NCBI GenBank assembly: GCA_025618425.1 | Contig: CM046842.1 | Span: forward strand, 26,775,878-26,839,877 | Reading direction: 5' to 3' | Source of the DNA: Heliocidaris tuberculata | Lineage: Eukaryota; Echinodermata; Echinoidea; Camarodonta; Echinometridae | Length of the DNA: 64,000 nt | Part shown: in pieces, positions 10,901 to 21,339 of the stretch | How positions within the stretch are numbered: position 1 is the first letter of the stretch | Layout: every line of letters begins with the position of its first letter | The notes under the pieces: generated by a model | The model's input: only the letters and a program-made list of their open reading frames with translations | What the model was told of the DNA's origin: nothing | Database searches by the model: none | Program-made: the position numbers and the translations under genes

Positions 10901-11095
10901 AATTATAGGACACGTTATTCTTTAAAATGCCCCCTCCAACTTCCCCACGCTAGGACAGAATGTAAAAGAAAATCCTTTGCATATGTCGGGGCCAGTTTGT
11001 TTAACGGACTCCCTGTAAATGTTCAGACTTGTACATCTCTGTTTACATTTAAAAAACTATGCAAAGCCTTACATCTTGATGCAATAGAATTGTAA
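7946..11095 (+). pseudogene. LINE ORF2: PHD finger, APE endonuclease and reverse transcriptase, two frameshifts
   Basis: ATG 7946. Residues 6-55 form a full PHD finger (C6-x2-C9-x12-C22-x2-C25-x4-H30-x2-C33-x18-C52-x2-C55). The APE-type endonuclease follows: HLNVRSL, SQTWL, GGGVGCFI, GILYRKP, LLGDFN, SLIDL, then SDHS. The catalytic Glu expected in SETWL is Gln (CAA, 8357-8359; Gln138). One extra base near 8868-8872 shifts the frame, and a loss near 9165-9170 restores it. The RT follows: FRPISVLPALSKILER, FLDLRKAFDVI, SGVPQGSILGPL, YADD (10262-10273), KIKYLGVMLD and a C-terminal thumb/tail ending at TAA 11093-11095. The RT is intact from 9203 onward. The element would make target-primed cDNA if restored, but this copy is inactive because of the Gln138 change and the two frameshifts. 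Confidence 0.88.
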
Positions 11096-11339
11096 TAGTG
11101 CTATCCATGTATCTATCTTTTAGATTACTATTTATCCACTCTCAATATTTGTTGTTAGTAGTTTATAATGTTACCTAATTGTTATGTATTTTGCATCTTC
11201 ATGTAGAATGATGTTTGTTAAACTGCAGGGCGCCTTTGTAAAGCAGTTTAATAAAACTGAACAGGCCAACCCTGCAGTATAAAATAAATGAAACAAAATA
11301 AATAAATAAATAAATAAACACCCCCAAAGTCCCTTTATT

Positions 11340-13782
11340 TAGCCCTGTTATACTTGAAAATTCAACATATGCACCGTTATGTCACCAATTTGACCATTAT
11401 TTGACCTTTAGTACCTAAACTTGACCTTGAATTACAAATATAGTATCAGAAATGAATTCTACGCCCCTCGAAACCCCTATACACAAATATCACATACACG
11501 AGTATGTGATGTGTAGTCAAAAGTTGGGTTTTGATTTGGCTACCAGGCGCAATTTGGGATTCATGGAAATTTAATGTAAATTGCTCAAAGTTGCCACTTA
11601 GGCAACAAACTGAAATTGTTCAAGGACCACGTAAAATCACAACAACAAAAAAAAAACAAAAAAAAAAGAAACTTTAACGGAAAGATTATTTCTAGGTTCG
11701 CTACTGACTACATTTTTTTCTTCTCATTTTCACTTTAAATACCTAGGTTGTAAACACATTATGTTATATTTGTTTACTCATTGTAATACGATTTTTTTTG
11801 TGTAAGAACATGATGTCTTTACAGTGGAGTAGCATAGTGACAAAATATACCCCGATTGTGCAATTTGTGATAAAAGTGCCAAATTTGGCACTCAGGTAGA
11901 TACTGTATTATGTATTATAAGGAAATTTAGATGTGGATCCATCTCGATTTCGGCCCATGGAGGCCTTGGGGCCATCTTAAAAAATGGCCGCCACTAAACA
12001 CAGTCCAAAATCACACGTGAAAAGTCAGACTGTTGTAAACTGATACCTAGAATTCATATTTTAATGTTTCAGGGCCAAAATAGTTTAGGAAAAATGGTTT
12101 AGGTGTCAATTTTTTGAAAAAGGAGTCATTTTCAATAATTTCAAAAATAGTCCCCAAATTAGATGCATTTTATGTCAGAAGCACCAAATTTGGCATGTTT
12201 GTAGAAATATGTATCATTCAAAAATTTAGATGCGGAGACATCTAAAAATCAGCCGATGAGGGCTGCGGTGGCCATCTTTCAAAATGGTCGCCACCAGGGC
12301 GCTTTTCATTTAAACACAGTCCAAATTTAATTGAAAAAAATGTAAAGTGATACACAGAATTCAAATTTCAATGTTTAGGGGCCGATATATTTCAGGAAAA
12401 GTGGTTTGGGTGTCCAGTTTAAGAAGAAAGGGCCATTATCATATATAGAAACACCAAATTTGGCATGTTTGTAGAAATATGTATCATACACAAAATTAGA
12501 TGTGGAGACATGTCACATTCTAACCCTGAAGGCCATGGTGGCCATCTTTAAAAATGGCCGCCATCAAAACACCTTTACATTTGGGGGGACATTTGTTACT
12601 CAGAGTTCAGTTCAGTTATTTCAGGAGAAGTGGTTTATGTGCCCGTTTTTTAGGAAAAAAGGGCCATTTTCAATAAATTGTTTTAAGATAACCCCCAAAC
12701 TAGATTCATTTTGTTTTGCCGTCCCAAATTACATGTAAAAGGTTATTTTACTGCAGAATTAAGAATGTTTCGGTGCTGAAATATTTTAAGAAAAGTAATT
12801 TAGATGACCATTTTACGGGAGGGTCATTTAGATGGGGTCTGCTAGATAGTCATAAAAATCGCTATTATTAAAGGACCGCTATTCATTTAGTCGCGCGTTA
12901 TGGATAGCGGTCCTTATGAATAGCGGTCATTAAGACTAGTGGTCCTTATGACTAGCGAGGTTACCCCATTTAGATTAGGTCCCGTATTGTCCAAAATAGC
13001 CACAAAATTTATTATATTTTATTATGAGAACACCCAAATTGGCACATAGGTAGATATATGTATGATAAGCGCATTTGCATATTGAGACATTTCAAATTCT
13101 GCCTTTCAGAGTCTTATTTGCCACTTTACAAAGGGACCGCCATTGGGTTCTTATACAAAAACACTTTAAAAAATTTGTTGGAATTGTTGATTTCGCAGTA
13201 TGATATCTAAAATTCAGGCAACACTATTTATTGGAAAGTAAACGGGGCGTGTATTCGATGAAAAAGGGTCATATTCACGTGTAAGGCTAGATTATCATGA
13301 TAAAATTTCAAATGAATCAGACGGAATTTGATATACATAGAACTTATAAGTCTGGAATGTATTGCCAAAATGTGAGGTTTAGAAAAAAATGTTTATTTGA
13401 AGTAATTCATAAAAATATTCCAAACCTAACGCATTTTGCAATAAAAAGTCAACTTCTACACTATTGATGCACTATATTATTGGATATTTACATATCTCAC
13501 AACCTGATCAAATGCAGGGACAGCCACCTTTCCAAACAACCACAAATAATGGGGTTTTTCTCACGAAAATAGTTTACATTGATCTGAATATTAAAAATGG
13601 TGTACAGGAAAGCGGAAGTTAGTTGAAACGTTGTCATTTTCTTGTAAATGTATCATAAATGTTATGGAGATATTCATTATGTCTGAATAATTTTTGAACC
13701 TCTAACATTAGATTATATGAATCAATGTAACTAAGTGGAGTACTTTTACCAAAATTATTCAGCAACTTAATATCCATTTCTG

Positions 13783-13835
<53 letters not shown>

Positions 13836-14190
13836 TTCAGATAATAATGATTTTGGACTATGTTGTATAAAAGGGCCCTAATTGCGGCCATTTCAAAAGG
13901 TGGCCAACATGGCCCTCATATGTCCCAATATCCCAATATGGTGATAATACATCAATCTACCTGTGTTGCAAATCTGGTATTTTTAGTTTTAAAATGCCTC
14001 TAATATGAGAGGCTATTTCAGAAAATAATGAAAATGGCACCTTTTTCCTAAAGTGGGCACCCGAACCCCTTTTCCTGATACATTTAGTCCTGAAATATTC
14101 AAATCTGAATTCGCGATATTATCCTAAAATTACTTTTTAAATGTGATTTCGGACTGCATTCAAATGGAAACTGCAACATTTCATATCATA
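11340..14190. repeat. Diverged satellite-like tandem tract (about 0.3-kb units around AAAATGGCCGCCA)
   Basis: A block containing ACCAAATTTGGCATGTTTG, TAGAAATATGTATCAT, a GATGTGGAGACAT-like motif and GGTGGCCATCTT..AAATGGCCGCCA recurs. Occurrences start near 11868, 12185, 12448 and 13030, spaced about 0.26-0.58 kb, and near 13885-14170 the block appears in reverse complement. CTTTACAT/ATTTAAACACAGTCCAAA pieces recur between them. Short readings inside (e.g. 12502-12738) are not genes. A (TA)n run sits at about 13787-13832, and an ACCGCTATTCAT palindrome at 12855-12965. The units are too diverged for a young satellite. Confidence 0.65.
12855..12965. repeat. Palindromic (GGACCGCTATTCATAA) cluster
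   Basis: GGACCGCTATTCATTTAG, CGCGCGTTATGGATAG, CGGTCCTTATGAATAG and CGGTCATTAAGACTAG alternate in direct and inverted orientation, so the stretch can fold on itself. The same family occurs at 33280-33530. Confidence 0.6.
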
Positions 14191-15810
14191 TATTTTTTTT
14201 TCCATATTTAATTTTTTTCATTTCCAACAAAATACAAATACAAAAGACAGTTGTCATAATAATACCGAATAAATGCAAAATTTATAGAGAACATTACTAC
14301 TGAAGCTAAGATAGATCAATAAAACGATTATATCTTTGCAAAGAAAAGTAGAATAATTACGTATAACTTAATCTATATTCTGTGGAAATGGAGAGGTCCA
14401 ATGAAAAGCAGAGCTTGTAAATTATGAACCCCACAGATAATAATAACTGAAAAAAGTAAAAGTACATTAATAAACTAGAGAAGAAGCATAGTGGCCAACA
14501 GAGACAATATTTATAACTCCTGACTGGAAACAACATAGTGGTACAAAATTATATGATGAAGAAAAAGACAAATTGAGTGAAGAGGGGGGAAAAAAAGAAA
14601 GAAGGAAATGTGGGTTGCAAGTGCATTGGAGGGAAAGAAACAGAGAAGGAAAAAAGGAGCGAGCAAGAAATAGCTCATAAAATCCTTTAAGAAAACAGTA
14701 GACAAAAATAAAAACAAAACAAAACTAAAAAAAAACGGAGGGGAAAAAAGAAGGCAACTCAGTGGTGATGATTTTTCGAGATGAACAGGAGAATACAAAA
14801 GTACAAAAACAGAAAAATAGGGAGGGGTGTTGTTACACACCACATTACATTGCTAAGTTTCATATGATTGTAATAAGAAATTTTTAATTTTCTTTTGAAA
14901 GCAGTGAGTGAAGAGGAGATTTTCAGATTATTATGCAGAGCATTCCAAAATTTAGGGGCTTCAAAAATGAAAGTAATTTGTGCGGAAAATGTACTCAAAA
15001 GAGGTGAGTGAAATTCATCTGACTGTCTAGTGGGGTATTTATGAACCGCTTGATTTTTAAGAAACATATCATGAAACACATAAGGCAGTATACCACCATT
15101 GTGTTTAAACATAAACTCACCAAGATAAAATAAGTATAAATCCTCTGAAGGATTTATATTTATTTTATCTTGGTGAATCAAAATTTTTAATATGTTATAT
15201 TCGAAAAATAGAGGATCGGTATGGGAGCGTATGGGGGCATTACAGATAATACTAAAACCTTTCTTTTGTAATAATAAAATTCTTTCTGACAATGTTTGAT
15301 GTGTATTTCCCCAAACCAAAATACCGTAATTCAAATATGGTAAGATTAATGATGAACAAAGCATAAATAATGATGACTGTGGTAAGTTTGATTTTAGTCT
15401 GTTAAATCAATATTGCGAGAAATAGTTTTGCAAATATTGTCAATGTGTAATTTCCAAGAAAGTTTATTATCGACTATTACACCCAGGAATTTTGTATGAG
15501 ACAATTGTTTAAGAGGGGTATTATCAAAAACAATATCGGTGGCTAAAGAGTCTAAGGAGTTACTAAATAGCATGTAATTCGTTTTCTGAAGATTAAGTGA
15601 CAATTTATTTTCTCTTATCCACTGTATTATATTTGATAACTCACCATTCATTCTATCAGCTAGAACTGTGTGAAAAGAATGAATTGGTATCATCGTCAAA
15701 TAAAATAAACAAGGAGTTAGATGAATTATGAAATCGTTTATGTAAAGAATAAATAGTAGCGGCCTAACAGACTTTCTTGTGGGACACCACAACTAAAATG
15801 GTTTCGGATT
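14190..15810 (-). pseudogene. 5'-truncated LINE ORF2 and 3' UTR
   Basis: From 15810 downward the minus strand reads CGVPQ (motif B), PLLFILYINDF, a FDDDTNSFF variant of the YADD box in another frame, IIQWIRENKLSLNLQKTNYM, HTKFLGVIVDNKLSW, then LILPYLNYGILVWG, YPTRQSDEFHSPL and FEAPKFWNALHNNL. This is the palm-to-tail half of a CR1/L2-like RT. Frameshifts occur near 15780, 15690 and 15400. The 3' UTR runs to a T-tract on the plus strand at about 14192-14203, i.e. a short poly(A) on the element strand. The fingers, endonuclease and ORF1 are absent. Confidence 0.8.
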
Positions 15811-15859
15811 AAAAAAACTTTTTACTGAATGATTGTCATACGCAAATTATTGTATCATT

Positions 15860-16430
15860 AGAGTGAAAGTCCACCCTGATATGGAGTTGGTTTAGAGAGA
15901 GGCGGAGGAGTTTAAGGGAGCGGTTTTAGCGGGGTCCAGGAGGATTGGCGAAGTCGTGGGTTTTTTTTTTTTTTTTTGCGGTTTTTCGGAGGGGGGGGGG
16001 GGGGTTGTAATCGGTCAGGCGCAGGTTGGCGGCTCCGTGGCGTGTCTTGCGGGGTCCTTCTCCATTTGCTCCGTACACGGGAATACATTGATTTCCATTT
16101 TCTTTCTGTTTTTGGTAAGAGAGTGGGCTTGTGTCGTATGATTGTGTTTGGGGTGCATGTGTGGTGGAATGTTTTCTTTGGAGAAAATGGAAGTGTGTGA
16201 TTTCTTCGGTGCGGGCGTGTGGGGGAGGACATCGCGGGATGCGTCACGGAGTTGCCAATTTCTGTTTGATTGGTTTCAGCCTTTGGGATTTATTGCTTTC
16301 TTATTTTTATCTGATTTTGCTCGGGCTTTCGTTAATATGTTTCTTTAGTTTTCCTGCTTCTTTTGACATGAAACCGAGTTGGTATTTGGTGGACTTCCTC
16401 TTTAACTTGACAGTTCATTGATTTCAATGT
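15860..16430. repeat. Dispersed repeat without coding content
   Basis: Contains CCACCCTGATATGGAGTTGG, a T-tract and G-tract (15960-16005), and GATGCGTCACGGAGTTGCC followed by a TTTGATTGGTTTCAG block. Related sequence recurs at about 22610-22745 (TACGTCACGCAGTTGCC, ATCAGGGTGGCCTCC). Open readings here are Gly/Phe-rich products of skewed composition and do not look like proteins. Confidence 0.45.
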
Positions 16431-16606
16431 ACATGTATATTTGTTTGTATATAGTTTGTAAAGAACTACCAAAATTTTGTTCAATTACATATTTCATGCT
16501 GATTTGAGAATCAATAAAATCCCTGTGGAGGAGGGGGGGGGGGAGGGAATGAAATACTTTTTGAATTTTACAACAATGCTGTTAATACATTCAGTAATGA
16601 ACATAG

Positions 16607-16655
<49 letters not shown>
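16607..16655. repeat. (AT)n microsatellite
   Basis: A simple AT run immediately 5' of the foldback element at 16668-17034. A second AT run (17078-17125) lies 3' of it. Confidence 0.95.
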
Positions 16656-16659
<4 letters not shown>

Positions 16660-16667
16660 TATTTATA

Positions 16668-17034
16668 GGTGTAGAAGACAAGTCAATAAAAGATTCCGTG
16701 AGACTGAAAAGTTTTCAAATTTTCGGCCATAGGCCTTCATCAGGAAATGATGAAAATTTATTAAGTATCAACAAAAGAGCTTGAAGCGCAAAAATGCTAA
16801 AAGCTCCATGGATACTAGCGCAACCATGGTAGAGAAGGCTGAGGGAGGACAGAGAGAGAATGACGTAATAAAACGTCATAAAAGAAAAACAAAAGAAAAC
16901 AAAAGAAAACAAGAGAGGGAGAAGCTTTTGTTGATACTTAATAAATTTTCATCATTTCCTGATGAAGGCCTATGGCCGAAAATTTGAAAACTTTTCAATC
17001 TCACGGAATCTTTCATTGACTTGTCTTCTACACC
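16668..17034. mobile_element. Foldback element with about 115-bp near-identical inverted arms
   Basis: The left arm (about 16668-16785) starts AGGTGTAGAAGACAAGTCAA and includes ATTTTCGGCCATAGGCCTTC. The right arm (about 16920-17034) is its reverse complement, ending TTGACTTGTCTTCTACACCT, with only a few mismatches. The loop of about 130 bases is purine-rich (AAACAAAAGAAAACAAAAG). AT microsatellites flank both sides. It has no coding capacity. The arms are much better matched than in other foldbacks here, implying recent origin or gene conversion. Confidence 0.75.
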
Positions 17035-17074
17035 TCATCTACTACGATTCCGAAGAAGAACTCTTATTTTTTGT

Positions 17075-17124
<50 letters not shown>

Positions 17125-17256
17125 TACAAACATAACACATTTTGTACTGATGAGAAAGCATTGAGAAATACCATAAAAACAAAAAGCTTGGAACAGTAAC
17201 GATTTAAAGGAGTAAACTTTACGAAAGGCGGAACAAGAAGGACAATGTGACAGGTG

Positions 17257-17700
17257 GGGGTTAGTAAGGGGGGGGGGGGGTGAGAAAGGGGCAGGATCTG
17301 GAAGGTTCTATTTAGTCTATAGATTTTACTGCACAGGTAAACAAAAATCCTCAGTGAGGGATCAATGTCCATAAAACGCAATTAGCGATTTTTCCAATTT
17401 ACGTTTGAGAGTACTCCATTTTCCGAAATATGAACTCTTTTCCATTTCCGGAATTATGAACCCTTTTTCATTTTCGGAATGATGAACATTCGGAAATATG
17501 AACCCTTATACATTTTCAGAATTATGAACCTTCGGAATAGTGCAACAAATGTTCGGAATTATGAATCCTTTCGCAATTATGAACCTCTTTTCATTTTCGG
17601 AATTTGAACCCCCAGGCATAGGAAGTTTGTGTTTTGGAATTATGAACCTTCGGAAATACGAACCTTAGGAGAAACGAGTGCCCCTCCCCCCGTTTATTTC
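17257..17700. mobile_element. TTCGGAATTATGAACC element, copy 2 (one arm)
   Basis: From about 17407 (GAGAGTACTCCATTTTCCG, a diverged terminus) to 17696, units of TTCGGAATTATGAACC run in one orientation only and end ACGAGTGCCCCTCCCCCC. The inverse arm is missing, so this is a solo arm or deletion product. It lies 40 bases from the complete copy 3. Bases 17257-17282 are only a G-rich run. Confidence 0.6.
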
Positions 17701-17739
17701 CTACAGTATTAACACGCCTAATTTCATCCACTAAAATAT

Positions 17740-18440
17740 GGCTATATGTCGTTTTTCCGAAGGTTCATAATTCCAAAAGTTCGTTACTCCCAAGGTTCGT
17801 TTATTCTGAAGGTCCGTTACTCCGAAGGTTCATAATTCCGAAGATGCAATAGGGTTCGTAAATCCCGAAAATGAAATAGGGTTTGTAATTTCGAAAATGG
17901 AATAGGGTTTGTAAATTCCGAAAATGAAAAAGGGTTCGTAATTCCGAAAATGAAAAACGGCTTAGTAATTCCGAAAATGAAAAAGGGTTCGTAATTCCGA
18001 AAATGAAAAAAAGGTTCGTAATTCCGAAAACGGAATAGGGTTCGTAAATCCCGAAAATGAAACAGGGTTCGTAAATTCTGAAAATGAAATAGCGGGGTTC
18101 ATAATTCCAAAAAAATGATAGAACCTACATCATTTTTTCGGAATTACAACTTTCAGAATAATGACCCATATTTCCTTTTCGTAATTACGAACCCTTTTTC
18201 AATTTCGGATATATGAACCCTATTTCATTTTCGGAATTACAAACCCTATTTCATTTTCAGAATTATGAATCTTAGGATATAAACCTTCGAAATTATGAAC
18301 CTTCGGAGTAACGCCAAAAATGCTCAGAATAAAGAACCCTTTTTCATTTTCGGAATTATAAACCCCCTGGTATGGGAATGCTGTGTTTCGGAATTATGAA
18401 CCTTCGGAATAACGAACTTTCTGGAAAAACGAGTACCCCC
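17740..18440. mobile_element. TTCGGAATTATGAACC foldback element, copy 3, complete with 8-bp TSD
   Basis: 701 bases made of about 20-24-base tandem units. The left arm has GGTTCATAATTCCGAA units, switching near 18120 to reverse-complement units TTCGGAATTATGAACC. The right terminus is GGAAAAACGAGTACCCCC; the left is a diverged form with GTCGTTTTTCCGAAGG. A perfect 8-base duplication TAAAATAT flanks it (17732-17739 and 18441-18448). This architecture, long inverted arms built of short tandem units plus 8-bp TSD, matches what I recall of the sea urchin TU foldback transposons. No protein is encoded. Confidence 0.8.
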
Positions 18441-18779
18441 TAAAATATATGAACAAACAAGTTTATGTGCATCGGTGTTTATAATGTCATGAGACATCCC
18501 GCTCTTTAGTGATCATTTCAATAAGAACGTAATCTGAATGCCCAAAATATTATCAAAAAAGAGTCATTTGTCAGTTCATGAGTTGGATTTGGAAACCTAT
18601 GGAGGTAATATGGTTCGTTTGCATTTTCAACACCATCTCTTAATTCTTCTTAAGGTGCATTAACATCACAGAGTGAGAGTTTCTTTTTAAAATCTGTGTT
18701 TTTAATTCCCCTCGTAATATACTATGTACGATGGATTACGTCCATAACTGTATAATTTTTCACTTCATCCAAAATAATG

Positions 18780-18957
18780 ATGAAGGTTATGATGATGATG
18801 ATGATAATAATGGTAAAAACGATAATGATAATGATAATAGTAATGATAGTGACAATAATGATAATAATAGTAATAATAATAATGATAATAATAATAATAA
18901 TAATAATGATGATGATGATAATAATAATAATGATATTAATAATAATAACGATAAGGA
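18780..18957. repeat. (GAT)n/(AAT)n trinucleotide repeat
   Basis: Imperfect GAT and AAT triplets, which yield poly-Asp/Asn and poly-Ile readings in several frames. It abuts the SINE at 18961. Confidence 0.95.
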
Positions 18958-18960
18958 CAT

Positions 18961-19195
18961 GTTGGCTCAATCGGTTTGAGCGCCCGCCTCATGAACGGGA
19001 GGTCGCGGGATCAAACCCCGGCCGAGTCATACCAAAGACTTACAAAAATGGGACCTTTTGCCTTCTAGCCAGGCGCTAGGCATATTAGAGTGGAGAAGGG
19101 TAATAATAACATATTATGTTATGCAGGGCCCGCTGGAAGACCAGCTATTTAAAGCTAACGTGGCTACCCTGGGTAAAATGAGAGGTTATTATTAT
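18961..19195 (+). mobile_element. tRNA-derived SINE
   Basis: The head resembles a tRNA: GTTGGCTCAATCGGTTTGAG (A-box-like) and CGGGATCAAACCCCGGCC (B-box-like), with an anticodon-arm-like CCCGCCTCATGAACGGG between. The body contains CAGGGCCCGCTGGAAGACC and the GGCTACCCTGGGTAAAAT motif common near SINE 3' ends, followed by a TTATTATTATAC tail. The head retains pol III promoter boxes but is not a standard tRNA gene. Confidence 0.7.
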
Positions 19196-19199
19196 ACTA

Positions 19200-19985
19200 C
19201 CATAAAACGGGGTGAGTAGGAACAGTTTTTACACAACTGGCCTTACAGCATTTCCATTACATGGCCAGTGGCAAATGTTTTGGCGCCATGAAAACGTCCA
19301 TTCATTATACCTTTATATTGACATATAAAATAAATTCTATCAATATCAGAATTAATTTGCCTAACAAGTTTTGTGACTGTTCGTGAATATGGACAGAATG
19401 GTAATGATTTTAAACTGTTACTTGTACACCAAGACCCTTAACTTCATTAACGAAGGGTTTTGATTATGTCGGTTTTTGAAAAGACAATGATTTCAAAAAC
19501 ATCTGAAGGCATTATCATAAAATAATTTAAATCAAAAAGGCCCATCTTTGAAATCATTAAAAATGATATACGGTGTGTCCGTGTGTTATTGAAACTGGAA
19601 TGTATATTTATTGTTCGCTTCTTGATGTTTTGATATCATTATTCCAGTGTCTATGGTACATGTGCTATGTATTTATGTGTTTGAGGTAAGTTTTGGAATC
19701 AGAAAATATAAATCATAATTGTTTGGTAGTCTGTTCCTATTCACTCAAGTTATTCAGAAAAAGGTTAAAGGATAAGAAAAATTAAGCAAAAATATATATG
19801 ACCTCAAATGTAATCAATTTCTTTCTCGGGAATTATATGTAAGATTATTTGTGAGGTCTTGAAGTAAAATCTGATGATTCACTTCAGTAGGTCGAAAGAT
19901 AGAAGGAAACTTTTGACCACATCTCATGAGATGTGGTCAGTTGTAAACATATTTCAGGACATCATAACATTTTCCACATAGTTAA
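19200..19985. other. No recognisable feature
   Basis: AT-rich DNA with no domain, RNA gene or repeat that I recognise. A short palindrome ACCACATCTCATGAGATGTGGT is visible around 19916-19937. Confidence 0.4.
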
Positions 19986-19988
19986 TTC

Positions 19989-20702
19989 CAGTGGCGTATC
20001 TAGGGGAGCAGGGGGCAATTGCCCCGGGTGGCACTTGGAGGGAGGCGCAAAAAAAAAAAAAAAAAAAAACGCAAAAGAGAGAAAGAAAACAAAGGGGGTA
20101 AATGAAGAAAAATCATAATCCCTACCCAATCCGCAGGGTAAATGCATTAAACATACAGTTTTTGAGGGTTCGAAATGCGAGAATTTTCTAAAGCTCGGTC
20201 GCTTTGTTCCCTCGCATGATCATTTTCTTTTATGATCTCGTAATTTCGCGCCCCCATTACACAGTTCTTAAAAATAAAGATGTAATTGTCGTTGATATCA
20301 TGTAAGTTTCATCTGACTCTTGCTAAATATTGCACCCACAATATTGCATAAAATTCATAAAACAGCATTTGCAAAGGTTCAGCATTTGAAAGAAATCTCA
20401 ATTTTCCTTGCTGAATTTCTCGACTACTTTTCAAGGGTTTTCGTTATTTTTTCTCCCAATTTTAGAAGTGAGTGAATAGATAACCTTTTATCAATTGCAG
20501 TGGTCGACTGCAAAATTTCCTAGGTAAAATGCACAAGGATTTGTGTTTTTTAGGGTTAAAAATGGGGGGAAAATTGCGGCTCGGTCGCTTCGCCCCCTCA
20601 CTAGTACAATAACTTAAATAAGTTTGGGCACTCTGGGGGAGGGGGGGGGGGGGGGAACTTCATTGTTTGCCCCGGGCGCCATAGTCCCTAGATACACCAC
20701 TG
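19989..20702. mobile_element. hAT-like non-autonomous element (CAGTGGCGTATCTAGG ends)
   Basis: Left terminus CAGTGGCGTATCTAGGG (19989) and right terminus CCCTAGATACACCACTG (to 20702) are inverted repeats. Both continue into GCCCCGGG motifs. Such CAGnGGCGTA termini are typical of hAT elements. I could not see a clean 8-bp TSD. The interior has an A-tract (20050-20070), GCTCGGTCGCTT motifs twice and a G-tract (20637-20655); there is no transposase. A related left end occurs at 47323. Confidence 0.6.
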
Positions 20703-20709
20703 GCCATTA

Positions 20710-21335
20710 ATGGCATCATGTTAGTCATGGTTTGACAGCTGAAGGTCTGTGGAACATAACTGAAACGAATTAGATGAATTTGCATGAACGAATTAAACTT
20801 ATCAAGGAGAAAGAGTGAACGGAAAAGAACTGGAGATGAGATGTTATTGAAAGACAAACTGAAGGAAGGAAGCATCGATAGGGCTATAATGAAGGTTAAA
20901 ATTGAGCTAAACAAGAAAAAGATATGATAAAGGAAACGTAAGAGAGAAGTATAAAATGAAGGAGAAAGAGAGAATTATAACGGAGAGAGAGACAAAGAGA
21001 ATGATGGAGAAAGCCAGAAAGAAGGAAAAAAAATGAAGGGATACTACTTGCAAAATGAAAATGCACGTCAATACGTAGATATAACACTTTCAGAAGGAGA
21101 CTACATAACAAAATATTTAAATTTCATGACAATGAAACTCGTTTTAGTGGAGTATAAATTCTCAGTGGTTTCTTTTTTTCTATGCGCTTTCTATATGTTT
21201 ACAAGTGCTTGTAAGGCTTGGATGGATGTCCAGTAACCAGGGTGAATTTGTGGGGAAGAGTGAATTCGTGGGGATGTACGAATCAGCGCGCGCGCACGCA
21301 TACATTCGAAAAAAGTACCGCATCAGCTGCTCGCA
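20710..21335. other. No recognisable gene; purine-rich stretch
   Basis: AGAGAGA-rich segments (20890-21020), one short stretch with CGCGCGCGCACGCA (21287-21300), and otherwise AT-rich DNA. The open readings look like composition artefacts. Confidence 0.35.
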
Positions 21336-21339
21336 TACG

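Larger units (their letters stand above)
6518..11320 (+). mobile_element. Nearly complete LINE (CR1/L2-like non-LTR retrotransposon)
   Basis: ORF1 (coiled coil plus RNA-binding fold) and ORF2 (PHD finger, APE-type endonuclease, reverse transcriptase) lie in order on the plus strand. The 3' UTR ends in an (AAAT)n-type tail at about 11282-11320. The 5' limit is not fixed: a basic, low-complexity reading at 6518-6784 in another frame may be the true N-terminal part of ORF1 cut off by a frameshift. The element lies in the proposed intron 1 of gene B, opposite to the host gene. ORF2 is disrupted by only two small indels, so insertion is fairly recent. The clade is inferred from domain order and motif style. 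Confidence 0.85.

Noticed and set aside
15912..16421. Overlapping Gly/Phe-rich and Pro/Lys-rich readings
   Set aside because: The region is a dispersed repeat with T- and G-tracts, the readings overlap on both strands, and related sequence recurs near 22.6 kb.
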